Below are positions 43,788-56,994 of a stretch of DNA of 64,000 nt, in pieces. Origin of the DNA: Catonia carolina (taxonomy: Eukaryota > Arthropoda > Insecta > Hemiptera > Achilidae); NCBI GenBank assembly GCA_035578175.1, contig JAQMRL010000001.1, positions 237,599,038 through 237,663,037 of the forward strand. The letters are read 5' to 3'. How positions within the stretch are numbered: position 1 is the first letter of the stretch; each line of letters starts with the position of its first letter. A program made the translations under genes and the position numbers. The notes under the pieces are model-generated. The model had not been told where the DNA came from and did not search any database. It was given only the letters and a program-made list of their open reading frames with translations.

Positions 43788-44165
43788 TAAGGTATCAACC
43801 GAAAGGCTGGTTCGAACCTCTTTAAGGCTTTACTATAGCACGTAAAACGAGGAGTAAGGTGGTTTCCTATACCTTCCTCACTGAGTGGAAAAGTATGCTT
43901 ATCAACATGCCAGGCCCTTTGAAAAGCAGCTACTTTCCGTCCTGCAAATTACACCTTCACTTCACCACAGCGTTTGGCTGTATAATGAAATTCATTACTC
44001 TCAGAGTAGATAACTCTGATTAGTGTCTTTTACACCTCCACCTCTTCTCTTCTTAAATGCTTCAGTCATATAATTGGTTGACCATGTGATAAGAAACAGA
44101 ACTATTTTTAGTAGTCCAGCAACTAGCAGACCGAGTTCCAATAACACTTCACCTGCCTGTTATGG
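43788..44165 (-). repeat. Dispersed repeat D, copy 8
   Basis: A full-length minus-strand copy with ggcctggcatgttgataagc and cttactcctcgttttacg. The reading frame found in other copies is broken here by small deletions. Confidence 0.68.
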
Positions 44166-44214
44166 CCATCTTTATCTATATAGACTTATATTTTCCAATG
44201 TAACCCTATAGTTT

Positions 44215-44290
44215 ATCATGTGTCCTCGTAATCCGGAATTGTCGATAATCCGAAAATACCTGACATCAGATTTGTCGGATAAACAAAAGT
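44215..44290 (+). repeat. Possible pogo/Tigger-like terminal fragment
   Basis: The block cctcgtaatccggaattgtc, then gataatccgaaaatac and gtcggataaac resembles the terminal repeats of pogo-type elements, which are rich in aatccgga/ggataa motifs. No partner end or transposase is visible. Confidence 0.3.
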
Positions 44291-45592
44291 CTACTGCGTA
44301 CATTTTTTACAATGAAAACAGACCATGAGAAAAAACATATTGTACATGCTATACAGTAAGTATAGCATAAACAGAAAGCAAACAACACGACTTTTACGAT
44401 CGATTGAAAATAAATCATTAACTTGTTTTAATGAAGTACATAAACCGTTACACAAAAGATCGAGAGGAAAAGCAAATTAAAACTATAGAGTGAAACATAC
44501 AAACAGCGACAAAGAAAATAAACAATGGTAGAACATACAAACAAAACGAACACATAAACCGCACACTCTAAATTAAAGACCTAAAACTAAAATGAACTCA
44601 ACGATTTTTAACACTTAACCCACATTCATGTAATGAACTTACGCAGTATAATATTTGGTTATGATAAAAACCCACCACCCACTACTTTAACAATGGTATG
44701 AAACAAAAATTGTTTGGTGAACAGAAGAAGGCGGTCTGAAAATTATCTTAATGCAGAGTCGCTGCTACTGCAGCTCGTATTACTATCCTCTGTATACATA
44801 ATATTATTTTACTACTAAAACCCACTGAATTATTCATTAAAATGCATCATTTCTATCCCGGTTCGTGGTTTAGAATATCTAAAAACAACAGGATACCCCC
44901 TCCGTATTACATAACACAAGATCTGGATATAATAAGCTAATATTGAATTTCAAAAAGAATGTAAACCTCAAGTAAACATTAATAAATCAAAATAGAGCTA
45001 TGCTCTCATCCAATATTTATGTTTTGAATACTCGAATCTTTAACAACAGACTCATAGAAACTTGGTTTATTAGTATCAATTGATCAACTAGTATCTTTTA
45101 GTATTAACTAGTATCAATTAGTATTAATTAACTAGTATCAACTTTATCAATAGTATCAATTAATTAGTAAAAGATTTCCTTTGCGAAGAGGGAAGCGTTT
45201 CCTCTCTACCTGCCTCTTTATGATAGTTGGAGCAGCGTCAACTATGATTAACAGTTGGATCGACAGTAGGAGAATAGTATCGATGCACAGAAGTTGGAGA
45301 GGCAAAAACAGTACAAGTAGAGAAACTCACGTATTTTTACTGAGCAAGTTGTTTTTAATTGTAAAAAATAATAGTCCTCTAATACGCGCCCTCGTGCAAT
45401 TAAAACTTTTCACTCAGCAGTAAAGTACCCAAAATTTTGTTCTAGTTTCGTTATTTTTTCGTTGTTTAAACTATTTTAAAATAAACGTATATTTAAATTT
45501 AACAATCAAATTACAAAGTGACGAAACACGTGACGAGATAGCAGCAAGAAAATATTTTTGCCGCAAAAAATCGAAAAATTATTTTTTTGTTT
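44291..45592. other. AT-rich stretch with short actagtatcaatt repeats
   Basis: At about 45078-45165 there are five to six degenerate actagtatcaatt units. An 80-residue frame at 45181-45423 is rich in Arg/Ser with no known motif and is not called as a gene. Confidence 0.4.
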
Positions 45593-45915
45593 TTTAATCC
45601 CTAATTTGTGTACGTTGCAATCTGTTCAATTTAGAACAATAAGCAACCCCATGACCCAATGAGATGAGGATGATGTGTATGACGTGTAAATGAGGTGTAG
45701 TCTTGTACAGACTCAGGTCGACTATTCCTGAGAGAGTATGGTTAATTGAACCCCAACCATCAAAGTACACCGATCACCACTGTCTAGTATTCAAATTCGT
45801 ATAAAAGTAACTACCTTTACTAGGATTTGAACCAGGAACCTTCATCTCCGAAAATCAGCTATTAAACAGCTGATTTTGGCGACGACTTTACCTCTAGACC
45901 AACCCGGTGGGTTGA
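45593..45915 (-). repeat. SINE family C, copy 2
   Basis: It aligns throughout with 41855-42177, including aatttgtgtacgttgcaatc, ccccaaccatcaaagtacac and the tRNA-like end aggatttgaaccaggaacc. Confidence 0.7.
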
Positions 45916-45944
45916 AAAATTATTGACCGTGTAAAATGAACCTG

Positions 45945-46045
45945 TAGATGTTAAGGTAGTACGTACATATCTACAACCTTACCGAGAATCCAATACGGAA
46001 CCTTCGACTTTACAATCGAGCAAATAGTTACTGCGCTACAAATGA
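45945..46045 (-). repeat. tRNA-like SINE remnant
   Basis: A B-box-complement-like block (ccgagaatccaatacggaac) is followed by cgactttacaatcgagcaa and tactgcgctac at tRNA spacing. It is degenerate. Confidence 0.35.
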
Positions 46046-47190
46046 AGTCAATAAACAATTTATTTATCTTATTACAACAAATTACGAAAATGCGGTAATT
46101 AGGAAATAAAAAATATAAACAAAAATGGTTTCGCTACAAAATTGTAGGGACAAAGACAAAGTAATACAGCTTTTCATTTCAAAAACCGTCAAGTTTAAAA
46201 ACAGTAATCTGTATGAAAATAAAGGAAACAATTAAGTCAGGTATAACTAATCGATTTTTCTATAGAATCAAACCCATGAATTAAATGAAGTTTTCTAAAA
46301 TAGTGGAATATCGATTCGTAGAAGTCAATTACTATGCTTGCCGAACGTTGACCATTCATTTTCCTAGCATAAGTCTACAGTAATTTCCATTTCAACCGTA
46401 CACGTCGATAGGACTGAAACTAACTTCAGTTTTTTACTATTTGTTTAAAATACCGGTTACTTTTTCAGATGCACTTCGAGAAATTTTTTAAACCTTCACT
46501 ATCTGTGTATTATGTAATATGTACTCTTATTTATTTATTTATTATTATTTTCACGACAAATCATCAACATTATCATCTCCATCATAGACGACGTCAACTT
46601 TAGTTTCAACTGCTTCATTTTTCAAGATATTAAGGCACAGTTCAGAGTCGAGTTTAGTTTTATATTTTCATTTTAAGAATGTTATTATTCAAACTTTTAT
46701 CATCTTTCCTTAACGTTCACAATTAAAATAAAATTAATAATAAAAAAATTTAAAACATGACTGCAAAAGAGCATCTATTTAATTCTCATATGAATAGTTT
46801 ATGTTGTTTAATTAATATTACATTGGGGTTTTTTAATTATAATAATAATCATTCTTATATAATATTTATTTATAGAATATAAAGTTGTAATTACAATATT
46901 AAACAGTAGAATATTGTTTAAAATTTCAGGAAAATTAATTCAGCATTTTCTTTTTGAGGAAATGTTCCGTATGTGTAAAAAACGTGTTTTTGGAAAACAT
47001 CAAAAATTTATGTAACCAAGCCATCAATCCTTGTAAATATGGTCTTACTATTACACATATTAACGTTTTATGACTTTTTTAAACTTATTTAATTTAATTT
47101 TGCAACTGTATAAATACAACCAGTAAAAATGTTAACAATGTATTAATTACACTTTGTTTCAGATGCACTTCGAGAAATTTTTCACGAAAA
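46046..47190. other. AT-rich stretch, nothing identified
   Basis: No gene or repeat was recognised. Confidence 0.4.
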
Positions 47191-47196
47191 ATGCTA

Positions 47197-47255
47197 GTTG
47201 ATCAGGAATCGAACCCCGGATCTCGGCGTAGGAGCCAGTTGCGCTGACCACAAAG
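47197..47255 (-). repeat. tRNA-like SINE head, family B-like
   Basis: The blocks caggaatcgaaccccgga and ggcgtaggagccagttgcgc match the tRNA-like part of the copy at 6940-7095. Confidence 0.5.
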
Positions 47256-47371
47256 TAATAGTGCTCCAAAAAATTAAAATGTGTTAATGTACTATGTCTC
47301 TACTCCATCGTCGTTTTAGTCATCTTCGTGTGATTCTGGTAGATCGGGAGAATTTTTGTAGCATATTAAGG

Positions 47372-47972
47372 GATTATTATGATTTTAAAGTCGAGATAGG
47401 GTAGGCGCCATGTCTGCTGAAATTCTTGGTGAGGCTGTTTTCTCGTAAAAAAATTGTTTTTTAAGATTGCGACTTTAATATGCATTTTGCGCAAAAATGT
47501 ATCAAGTAAAAGTTGTAGAGAATTTATAATTCTACAACTTTTATTTAAAACATTTTATTGTATAACGCTTAGTTTAGCGGCAATTAGCGATTTTCTCTTT
47601 TTTTCTCACGAAAACGTGTAAAAATCGATTTTTTAAAGATTTCAGTCTTATTATGCATTTTACGACAAGAAAGTATAATAAAATTTATGGGAAATTAAAA
47701 GATCTACAACTTTTATTGAGCCCATTTTTCTGTAGGCCTACAAGGCCCTAGTTTAGCGTGAAAGAGTGATTTTCTGTATTTTTAAGCTAAACTGAGGTTG
47801 ATTTTCACTTTACGTCTTTCACTCATGATTAAAATAAGATTATGTTTATTGAGGTTAGGTTTTTTGTTTATTTCGAATGTTTTATTACTAATGTTAGGTT
47901 ATATTGTTAATTATTTGCATTGGCAAGAGAAAGTTGTGTGAGAGTTTCACACTAGATTTTTTTTAATAATAT
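47372..47972 (-). repeat. Dispersed repeat E, copy 6 (3'-truncated)
   Basis: A minus-strand copy that starts near aggcgccatgtctgctgaaa and ends agtttcacactagattttt. It keeps the paired aaaagttgtaga/tctacaactttta blocks. Confidence 0.65.
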
Positions 47973-49210
47973 TATTGTTATAATTTATACAGAACTTAAG
48001 TAATTAGAAATAAATAAATATTGTAGTTGATAAACCAAACTGTAGTATCTGAATGTAAGAAAAAAGAAATCCTAATGTTATACGTATTTTGATTGTGCAT
48101 TTTCAGCGTGGGTAATGTGTAAAAAAAAGGGGTTGGCAACATTGTTGAGGGATGCTCAGTCAGAGTTTCTCTATAGCAAAGAAACCATGTGTATGTGAGT
48201 TGGCCTCTCCCACAGGAGCTATTGGGAGTCGAGATGTATGGGATCTCTCCCGTTACTGCTTTATTGCAGTCCGTGCTTTGTCTTCTCACCGATACATCCC
48301 GAAGGATAAAAAAACGAAACAACTTCTGGGCTAATAAAACGGGACTTGAGGGAATTAATTCGCTCACTATACCCACTTCTGTTAAGTTTATACGATTTTT
48401 TTCCTTTCAATGCGCTGTTTTCTCCGACAATAAAACCATTTATTTATTTTTTCTAAAATGTAATATTCAGGAACTTATAAAAACGTGAGAGTAATCACAA
48501 AAATTCTATTAAGTTTCCAGAAAAATTGTTAAAAAATATATTATAGACCTACTTCTTTAATAACGAAAGAAATAATTTTCTACAATTCTGTAGATTTTAT
48601 TTTAGAAATGGTATTTTATATTTATACAGTAATTGTCCAAACTATGTGACAAAATAATAAAATAAATACTGCGTACTATCATCGTATTAAACAATAATAA
48701 TTTGAGATAAAATATCACAATTCTGCACAAACCCTCTGCCATAAAATATACACCTTAAGAACTGTTAAACAAATCAGTTAAAAATAAGTAAAAATGCAAA
48801 ATCTAAAATATTTACCGTAAGAAATATTATTATAGTTGATCTAATATCAATAGGTAGATTATCATTTGCAAGCTCGAACATAAATCTATAAAATAATAAC
48901 TAGAAAACAAACATTTAATTAGTGGCAACGATTTTACAAAAAATGACATACAAGTACTCCAAAAAATTTCAATAATGACAAGATAATGCACAAAACAAAA
49001 GCAACCAGCTAGTTAACAATACACGGTTACACGCTAATTTAATTTACAAGGACATAATGTAAATTACACGATTTACGAATGGAAGTGAAAGAAAAATCGT
49101 TGTACATTCCTAGGAAACATACGTGGGACAAATTAACTAATTAGACTATTGTTTTCGGTTTTACTGCCGAATGTCTAACAGATTAATGCTAATACAAACT
49201 TTGTTGTTGT
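47973..49210. other. AT-rich stretch with a GC-richer patch at 48120-48390
   Basis: The patch holds overlapping frames on both strands (for example MLSQSFSIAKKPCVCELASP at 48152) without a domain I recognise. It may be an old transposon or exon remnant. The rest shows nothing. Confidence 0.35.
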
Positions 49211-49214
49211 TATC

Positions 49215-49590
49215 TTTTTTAGGTCAACGTAAAACGTTTTGGTCTAAAGGTTTTACTAAGTAAAACGAAGAATGAGGTGGTTTACTACTTGCTTTCTTCA
49301 CTGACTGGAAAAGTATGCTTATCAGCATCCCACAACCTCCAAAAAGCACCAACTTTCAACCCTGCAAATGACAACTTCACTTCATTCACCACAGGGTCTG
49401 GCTGTATAGTGAAATTCATTACTCTCAGAGGAGATAACTGTGATCAGTGTCTTTTAGACCTCTACCTCTTCTGTTCGTTACAGTCATTTAATTGTCTGAC
49501 CATGAGATAAGAAACAGAACTACTTTTTGCAGCCCTGGAACTAGCAGATCAAGTGCAATCAATTTAGCACTCCACCTACCTGTTAAGGGC
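49215..49590 (-). repeat. Dispersed repeat D, copy 9
   Basis: A full-length minus-strand copy with gaagttgtcatttgcagggt, the TTGTTGTTG-type tail on the left and the family end at about 49590. Confidence 0.7.
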
Positions 49591-49635
49591 CTAAATGCAA
49601 ACCATAAAGGGTGACAAATGAAAATAAATTATGAA

Positions 49636-49735
49636 AAACATGCCTAATCTAATCGGGTATCAACCCGAGACCCTTGGCGTAAAATCCAGTTGCGCTGAAC
49701 ACTTATATTGTCGGTTCGGGCCTACTGAGATAAAT
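49636..49735 (-). repeat. tRNA-like SINE head
   Basis: The blocks taatcgggtatcaacccgag (B-box complement with stem) and ggcgtaaaatccagttgcgc resemble the heads at 34948 and 47197. Confidence 0.45.
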
Positions 49736-50570
49736 AAAGTGTACGTGTTTATAATTAGGTTTACTTTTAAGATAATTACAAATCAGCTACATACGAAATT
49801 TTTTTTAAAATTTAAACATTTACAGTTTGATTTTTATACACGCAAGAATTCAAATGAGAAGACCACGGCACATTTATATACAAACCAAAAAGGGATACAA
49901 CTTCAGGACAGATACAGTTTTATTTTTTGGCAGCGAAATTGTTTAGCACGCTTCTACTAAACTTGCGCAATCAAGTTTATAAATATTCTTTTAAATATCA
50001 TCTGAAAAATATACCTTTTATTAGATCGAGGAAACATCTAAGCTACACTAACATAGCTGCTGTGTTGAAATCATTTTATATCAGGCAGATTTTAATCTTA
50101 TAATGTAATAGTTGTAGAAAAGCAATATGGAACACATTAAGGTAATCAGTGGTCTTCAAAATTTTTATTTAGTTTTGAAATTACAAAGAAAAATGATTTT
50201 TTTAAAGCTTAAACAATACTGAAACATGTAACAAAATACAAAACTAAAGTAAAAATATCAAAATGTTTTTTTTTAGTTCAATGAGAAATCTTAAATTCTT
50301 TCTCTTTCACTAATCCGTCAACACTGGGTTTTATGTTGGATGAAGCAATCGAAGAGAGTTCTCTAAACGAGTGTCAGAAACACGATTCGTTAAATTTGAC
50401 TTCACGTTTTATATTTTGGAAAATAGCTCTTCAGACGTGTAAGTGCTCCCAAAAATTCTTTGTATTATCGGTACATCAAAATAACACTGTTGTGGTTATC
50501 GAAATACCATTAAATATGAAAAAAATGATTAATACTAAATCGTTTGGCAGACCGCGGGTTGAAAAACCTG
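49736..50570. other. AT-rich stretch, nothing identified
   Basis: Frames of about 100 residues at 49631 and 50333 have no recognisable motifs, and the second runs into a tandem repeat. They are not supported as genes. Confidence 0.35.
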
Positions 50571-51165
50571 AGGTAAGGTATTACGGTACTGAAATTTTAC
50601 AATTAAATTGGGTTAAGTGTACAATTTTCAGGATATAAGGACTCGAGAGCAAATTTGGTTGAACATAATCTAATCAATTTACACCCATATTTTCGAAGCA
50701 ATACTACATAATTTTCGGATATCATTATGTCGAGAAGAAATGTGTTTTTAAAATCTCTGAGATAATTTGAAAACACAGAGGTAAGGTATTAAGGTACTAA
50801 AATTTTACTGTTAAATTGGGTAAGTGTATGATTTTCAGGATAGCGGATTTAAGAGCAAATTTGGTTAAACATAATCTAATCAATTTACACCCATATTTTC
50901 GAAGCAATACTATATAATTTTCGGATATCATTATATCGAGAAGAAATGTGTTTTTGAAATTACTGAGGTAATTTGAAAACACTGAGGTAAGGTATTAAGG
51001 TACTAAAATTTTACTGTTAAATCGAGTAAGTGTAAAATTTTCAGGATAGCGGATTTAAGAGCAAATCTGGTTGAAATTTACACCCATATTTTCGAAGCAA
51101 TACTATATAATTTTCGGATATCATTATAACGAGAAGAAATGAATTTTTGAAATACCCGAGTATTT
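50571..51165 (+). repeat. Tandem repeat, about 207-bp unit, 2.9 copies
   Basis: Units start with aggtaaggtatta at 50571, 50779 and 50985, giving periods of 208 and 206 bp. Shared internal blocks are ttacacccatattttcgaag and aattttcggatatcattat. The last unit has a small internal deletion and fades after gagaagaaatgaattttt. Confidence 0.9.
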
Positions 51166-51835
51166 TCTGTTGGAATTATAGCGTTTTACTTTACTCTCGG
51201 ATTAATATTTCACTAAACCCGCAATTGGGACTGTACATTTACTTTATCTTAAAGACACAGTAGATTTATTTTATCAAATAACAAACTTATCCTTTATGAT
51301 TCAGAATTAACTGGAAGATCTCCCACGGATCAACAACATCTTATGTTTTACAATTCATCCTACTTTACAATATTTTACTTTGTAGAACTTATTTATCAGT
51401 TTATTTCTCTTCACAACTCAATAATAAATGGAACTACAATATTCTACTTCCCTTAGGCAAATTCCGTGTACTATCTTTAAAATCATATACATGAATGAAA
51501 TGTTTTCTATTGTTCATTGCAGGATCTGTAAACATAGGGATATCCTGGTTCGCTTCAACGAGACTGTAGTCCATAGCTACCTCAGTGGAACTCTTTCGAA
51601 CAGAAACCAAATATCATAGTGATTGCTAACGTCCGGACCGGATAAGGGAGCAGAAGAATAAATTCTAAATTGTAAAACAATGTATATCTAGGAAAAGAAA
51701 CTTAGGAAAGTTAGAAAGTTTAGGTTTATTTTTGTACTTATTTGACTAATAAAAATACAAATTCTATGCAGCAATGTTTTTCATAATTTTTGTTGTAATT
51801 AATTTGATACTTTTTTTTGCTTGTTTAGTCTCAAT
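51166..51835. other. AT-rich stretch, nothing identified
   Basis: No gene or repeat was recognised. Confidence 0.4.
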
Positions 51836-51839
51836 GGAC

Positions 51840-52500
51840 CACTTTAGTCAGTTTAGAAGCCTTTAGGTTGCGATAGTACTCCTTCAAGCATTCAGAACGC
51901 TTTTGGCGAACTTCCTCTGAATAAACCCTGTACTGGTCTTTTAGATGTCACAGTTGTGGTAAGTCAAATGGTGTGATCTTTGATTATCTGTTCGTATTTG
52001 GGTGATTTTTCAACTAAATCCTGTTCAGTTAATTGCATGTCCCTTTAGTACTTCTTTATGCCAAGTAAATTGAATCTGGGATTTGGACTTCAACATATGT
52101 TTGACTATTTTGTAGAGAAGTCTGTCGGGTGACGTCCTGAGGATATAACCTAAGTAGGACACCCGTTTCTTTCTCATTGTTACTGTTATGGACTCTGTAT
52201 TGATTGTCAACTTAGTGGTTTTTACCAATGCATGTTCTGAGAATCCTGTGTTTTATTTTTCTGCACGACTCCTTGACGGCTTGACCATCGTTCCATGCTA
52301 TTGTTTCACTAGCAAATAAAATTTGGGTTCTTAGAGTAGTTTTGTAGTGTTTAATTTTCGTGTTAACCGAGAGTGATTTCTTACTGTAAACGTTCCGGGT
52401 GAGTTTTTGTCCGATTTTAAGTCTGTTCAGTCTATCATTCCAGCAGAGTTGTTCTGAGAGTTTGTGATGAATGTTTTCACCTTCATTTGATACTTAATAA
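51840..52500 (-). pseudogene. LINE ORF2 C-terminal fragment, antisense
   Basis: The minus-strand translation, across several frame changes, gives KIKHYKTTLRTQILFASETI, then ILRTCIGKN, MRKKRVSYLGYILRTSPDRL and a closing EEVRQKRSECLKEYYRNLK. This is the same tail pattern as the fragment at 36095-36480. The core polymerase motifs are missing. Confidence 0.68.
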
Positions 52501-52510
52501 AATTCTAGTT

Positions 52511-53160
52511 TTTTTATTGGCACGAATATATCTACATCTTATAAATTCATTTATCTGAAACAGAAAGGAACAACGAGAAACGAAATTTTGATAAGAAACT
52601 CAAATATTTTATAAAATTTTCTGTATCACAACTAAGTAACTAGATAATACAGCAATGTGCTAAGAACAATTATCACATTTCTATTAAGTTCTGGTGCTAT
52701 CGCTAGGCAAATAAAGACAAAATGTTTTCCCACTCTTCATAAGAATATTTTGACTGTTTAAAGAAATGAATGATCACTTTTTTTAATGCCACAGTTTCAG
52801 GTAAAGTGTTGATATGGTTTAAATGAGTATTCTTATAAACAACCTTAATCTTTTAGAAGCAAGATAAATTCAAATTCATGATGTATTATTGTCACTTCAA
52901 AGTAAAACTTTAATCCTTTAATATATATAACTTATATATTTTTTAAATAAACCAAAGTTCATTCCTCTATTTTTAGTACATTACATAATTACTATAATGT
53001 ATACAACTCCGTTTTTAAGAAGCGTCGTTATCGGATTTGTTTTGTTTTTAACAAACTTTTTTAATGCATTATCTGTTGTATAACAATAAATGCAATATTG
53101 CTTAATACTAATACATACATGAAAAAATTACAACGCAATGGTGTAATTAACACATTATAA
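52511..53160. other. AT-rich stretch, nothing identified
   Basis: No gene or repeat was recognised. Confidence 0.4.
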
Positions 53161-53164
53161 CAAA

Positions 53165-53245
53165 ACATATTATTTTTTGTCATCAGCCTCTCGACTGGTT
53201 TGACGCAGTTCTCCAAGCTATTCGATCTTGTACAAGTCGTTTCAT
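53165..53245 (+). repeat. Possible short conserved insect repeat
   Basis: The block catcagcctctcgactggtt followed by tgacgcagttctccaagcta stands out in AT-rich DNA. I recall similar sequence as a common dispersed repeat in insects. No boundaries can be set. Confidence 0.35.
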
Positions 53246-53414
53246 ATCTACATACAAACATCTAAAATATTAACACCCTGTATTATTTTCAAATTAAAAA
53301 TCACACTGTCAGAAACGCCCTGGTACATTCAGTATGGTAGCACGTTTTGGTGTACGTACATGTGCTGTTGTCTAACAGTTTTAACACTGATGATTAACGT
53401 GATTATTTAAAGGT

Positions 53415-53603
53415 TTGATATATTGACAACTGAAACTATTAATTTTTTCACAAACCGTTTGCACATCCAAATCTCGATGTATGTCGGTAATGGTAATACA
53501 TCACGGTGAATTTAATATGGTCTGCAGGGCTTCCGATTGAAACTGTTGCAAAATCTCAATGTCCGAAGTTGATGATATTCCCCATAACTGCTTCAGCAAA
53601 TAC
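53415..53603 (-). pseudogene. Jockey-type LINE ORF2 extreme C-terminus, antisense
   Basis: The minus-strand translation gives ISSTSDIEILQQFQSEALQT, ILNSP, then ITDIHRDLDVQTVCEKI. This matches the C-terminus of jockey-clade ORF2 (...LQRFQSKxLRxIxNAPWYVxNxxIHxDLxIPxVxEEI). The Trp codon of the N-A-P-W-Y block is a TGA stop here. Only about 60 residues remain. Confidence 0.72.
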
Positions 53604-55320
53604 GTATTTAAGTATTTCAGCAACAAGGTCTACTTACTTTCGTATTTAAGTATTTCAGCAAATACTTATTTTCATATACTTGCAAAATTAATTTTCATAT
53701 AGTTTAGCAAGCATTTGCACAAAAGTAGTTTTGTCTTAACCGCGTTTGTTTTATTCATTTACTTTTAGTATATAACAACTAAAATAGAAAAAAAACCATA
53801 AAAAAGGAAAAGGAAAGCCAAAGAACTAGAACTTAAAAGTTTTAATGAAAGATAAGAAATTCAAAAAGTACGAGGTTACTACTTAACATACAAAATGAAC
53901 GGTAATAAAAAGAAACTCATGGTTACAGCGATAAAGAGAAATATTATTGAATTTTATTAAACTACAATAACACATGTAAAACATAACACTAGTAATATGC
54001 AAAAAATATTTAACGGATTAAGGAAATTTTAATGAATATAGTTTATTTAAATATAGAGTTTAGCAAATTCATTTAAATAAGTATGATGAATATACAAATC
54101 AGAAAATCAAGTTTCAACTTGAAATTCTAGTCTAGTACTTAACTAAATAAGAAGATTATCCACTGAACTAACAAGTTTTCAGAACAAATCAAACTTAAAT
54201 TGAAAATCGTACTAGTCACTAGTACAAATAAAATTACATGTAATTTAAGAATCATAAAAGTTAAAAAACTTCTATAAATTTTATACAAAAATCATTAAGG
54301 GAATTAGTTTACTGAACGTGTTTATAATGAAATGTGTTTTTAAACGTGTTACTCCGTTAATATAATCGTTAATTCAGTGTTTAGCTTTCTTCGACTGAAA
54401 TAATTACGAAGAAAATAAAAAAAAACATAAAAATCGGTGGCACGAAATTAACATTAACACGCAATTTTATATGTAGGCTTGGTAAAGAATAAAAAGAAAC
54501 TTTTGGATTTTTGTTACAAGATAAAAAAGCCAGGCTACATTACTTAATCTTTAATAATTTTCAGATAAAAGAAAATACCGAGAAAAAAAGGTTACACAGT
54601 TGTAGTACCTACACAGAACGGTGGCAACTTTAAAAAATCTTATCAGGTATTCTACTTATAAGGTATATCGGTCCTGAATAAGTTGCAGACTCACCCTTAA
54701 GATTTTTGAACAACCCTCCCAACGGGTATTTCAACATCAGTGTACCGCTAAAGATATACCCCTACCTACGAGTCTTATAACAACCCTTGGGAATGCTAAG
54801 TTTTTCAAAAAGTTTTACGGCGCGAAACTTTCCTTAGAGCAATATTTCATTTGTAACAAAGTTTAAATAACTTTATCAACAAAATAATTAAATTACGTAT
54901 TTTATGTAAAGCTATATTGTCTTTTTACCACAAACACCAGACAAGTATTATAAAAATAATAATTACCAAATACAAAAGAAAACAAATGAAATTACTTTTT
55001 AACTTCCTCTCCGTAATAAACAGTTCCACCAAACAACGAATTATACTTATTCAGAAATACAAATTTCACAATTTCAATACTACTTGGATTCCTTATTTTT
55101 TGCGTACAACGTTTAAGAACACAATTAAACTTCCTACTCTTTAATTTAAAATATAACCCAACAATAAAACCTGAAAAAATGAAATGTTAATGTAATTTAT
55201 GTGGTTAAATCTAAATTAAACTTAGAAAATTTATATTTTTTCTAACTATGATAAGAAATTTATTATCTGTTCCAATCTAAGAACTATAGTAACCCGATAT
55301 TTCCCTTGTAGTATTATATA
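53604..55320. other. AT-rich stretch, nothing identified
   Basis: A GC-richer patch at about 54640-54840 has no coherent frame. Nothing else was recognised. Confidence 0.4.
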
Positions 55321-55535
55321 AACAGTTCCGAGGGAGGTGGAAGGTTGTTTGCTGATGTCGGATCAAGTGGCCAGGCGGCGAGTTTTTGGTTGGTAGGCGG
55401 TTGCGGCCTCCTTGGGGCTGGACGAAGACGTCTCAATTGAGTCCAACACTTCTTCCTCCATCGTGAGGGAGTGGTTGGTATGGTCGGTACAATGCTCCGC
55501 CTTCAATTGCAGTCTCTGCTTCGTTAAGATTTTTT
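55321..55535 (-). other. GC-rich island with short minus-strand frame
   Basis: About 200 bp of GC-rich DNA stand out sharply. On the minus strand an open frame runs through QLKAEHCTDHTNHSL and then, from an ATG at 55461, MEEEVLDSIETSSSSPKEAA to a TGA at 55363-55365 (32 residues from that ATG). It could be an exon, a fragment of a transposon or recent insert. I recognise no family. Confidence 0.35.
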
Positions 55536-56990
55536 TTAGGTACTTTGTTTAGAATATACCACGTAAAACTTCGTACCAAAAAACCTCTAGTTTCAAAACA
55601 AACAAACAATGTACGTTGGACATATAACGGACAATTTGGGTCTCATCTGTTAGCCGCCCCGCACTCTGTTACTACGAAAACTGCAAATTCTGTTTTTGTG
55701 TTGTCATTTTGGGCTTATAAATTTTATGAAAAGGTATTTAGCTTCACTTACATTATCTTAAGTATGGTATTCATCAAGTAAAACTAAGCGCAATAGAAAA
55801 ACTTTAGATTTAAGGTCTCTATTATTATACTTCCAAATTTGATAGTAATATTAAAATTTAACATTTGAAAATTTTCTGATTAACTTAAGTGTTTTACCAT
55901 CAGAATCCATTAATGATTAACCTCCTTGACAACAGCGAAGATACTCACAGGCTGAAACGTTTTAAACCATTAGACTTACCTCTACGATTTTGTTAATCAT
56001 TTAATTTTTTTTTAACTTTTCCACTTCAACTCCTAATCATCCTATATTATAAGATCAGCCGATCTTATAATCGGCGTCGTTTTCATCTCTATCATCGTCA
56101 TCTCCAACTTCAACAACTTTGTGTTTCAATACGTTGATTCACAGTTCATCACGTTTGATTTTGTATACATATATTTTTTTTTCTTCACAGTTCAGTCTTT
56201 TTGAAACACACTACCGAGTGTAGTTTATATTTAAATTCTAATGACATTACTCAGATTTTTTTAATATTTACTTAAAGTTATTGTATTTATTAACTGATTG
56301 CAAAAGTGTTTGATTAACATATAGTACTTTAAAATGTCATTACTGGAGTTTTTTTTTTATTTAGTTATTTTCTATTCTGTGTGAATATGAATATTAGAAA
56401 GCAATAGGAAAGAGTGTTCAAATATGACCAGAAATTTTAATAAGCAAAATTAAATTTTTAATTTCACTACGTCGCGTATGAATTCAACTTTTTTACAAAA
56501 TTGAGAAAATATTTTAAAATGTAAGAAATTATATGAATTATCGCAAGTCCAGTACATATAATTATAGAAAAATGTAAGTCATGTATCAGTAATACCAGTA
56601 AAATATGTAACAGTAATGGTTTTAAAACTCTTATCTTAAGAACAATAACATTCACATAATATATAATTCTAAAGAAGAATAATAATGCTACACTCATAGA
56701 ACTATGGTCGGTCAATAACGTTGTAAACTCATTGATATGAAGAACCAATGAGTGAGTTATTGCTCATTAAAAATATATTTGAACAAATGAAGGCCACTAC
56801 AATTACAGTAATTACACCGCAGCGTTCAAGTGGATTGTATGTATTGGACAAAAGCGTGTTCAACTCAAAAATCTAAACGTTGAGATTATTTTCCTTTAAG
56901 AACTTTATATCCCACATCATATACAACGAAAATATAACAATAAAAACTAAATTTATTTTTAATTTTGTTTTTTGAATTGTACTAGATTGA
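55536..56990. other. AT-rich stretch, nothing identified
   Basis: No gene or repeat was recognised. Confidence 0.4.
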
Positions 56991-56994
56991 ACTG

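Noticed and set aside
50333..50638. 101-residue frame as a gene
   Set aside because: Its end lies in the 207-bp tandem repeat, and it has no recognisable domain or initiation context.
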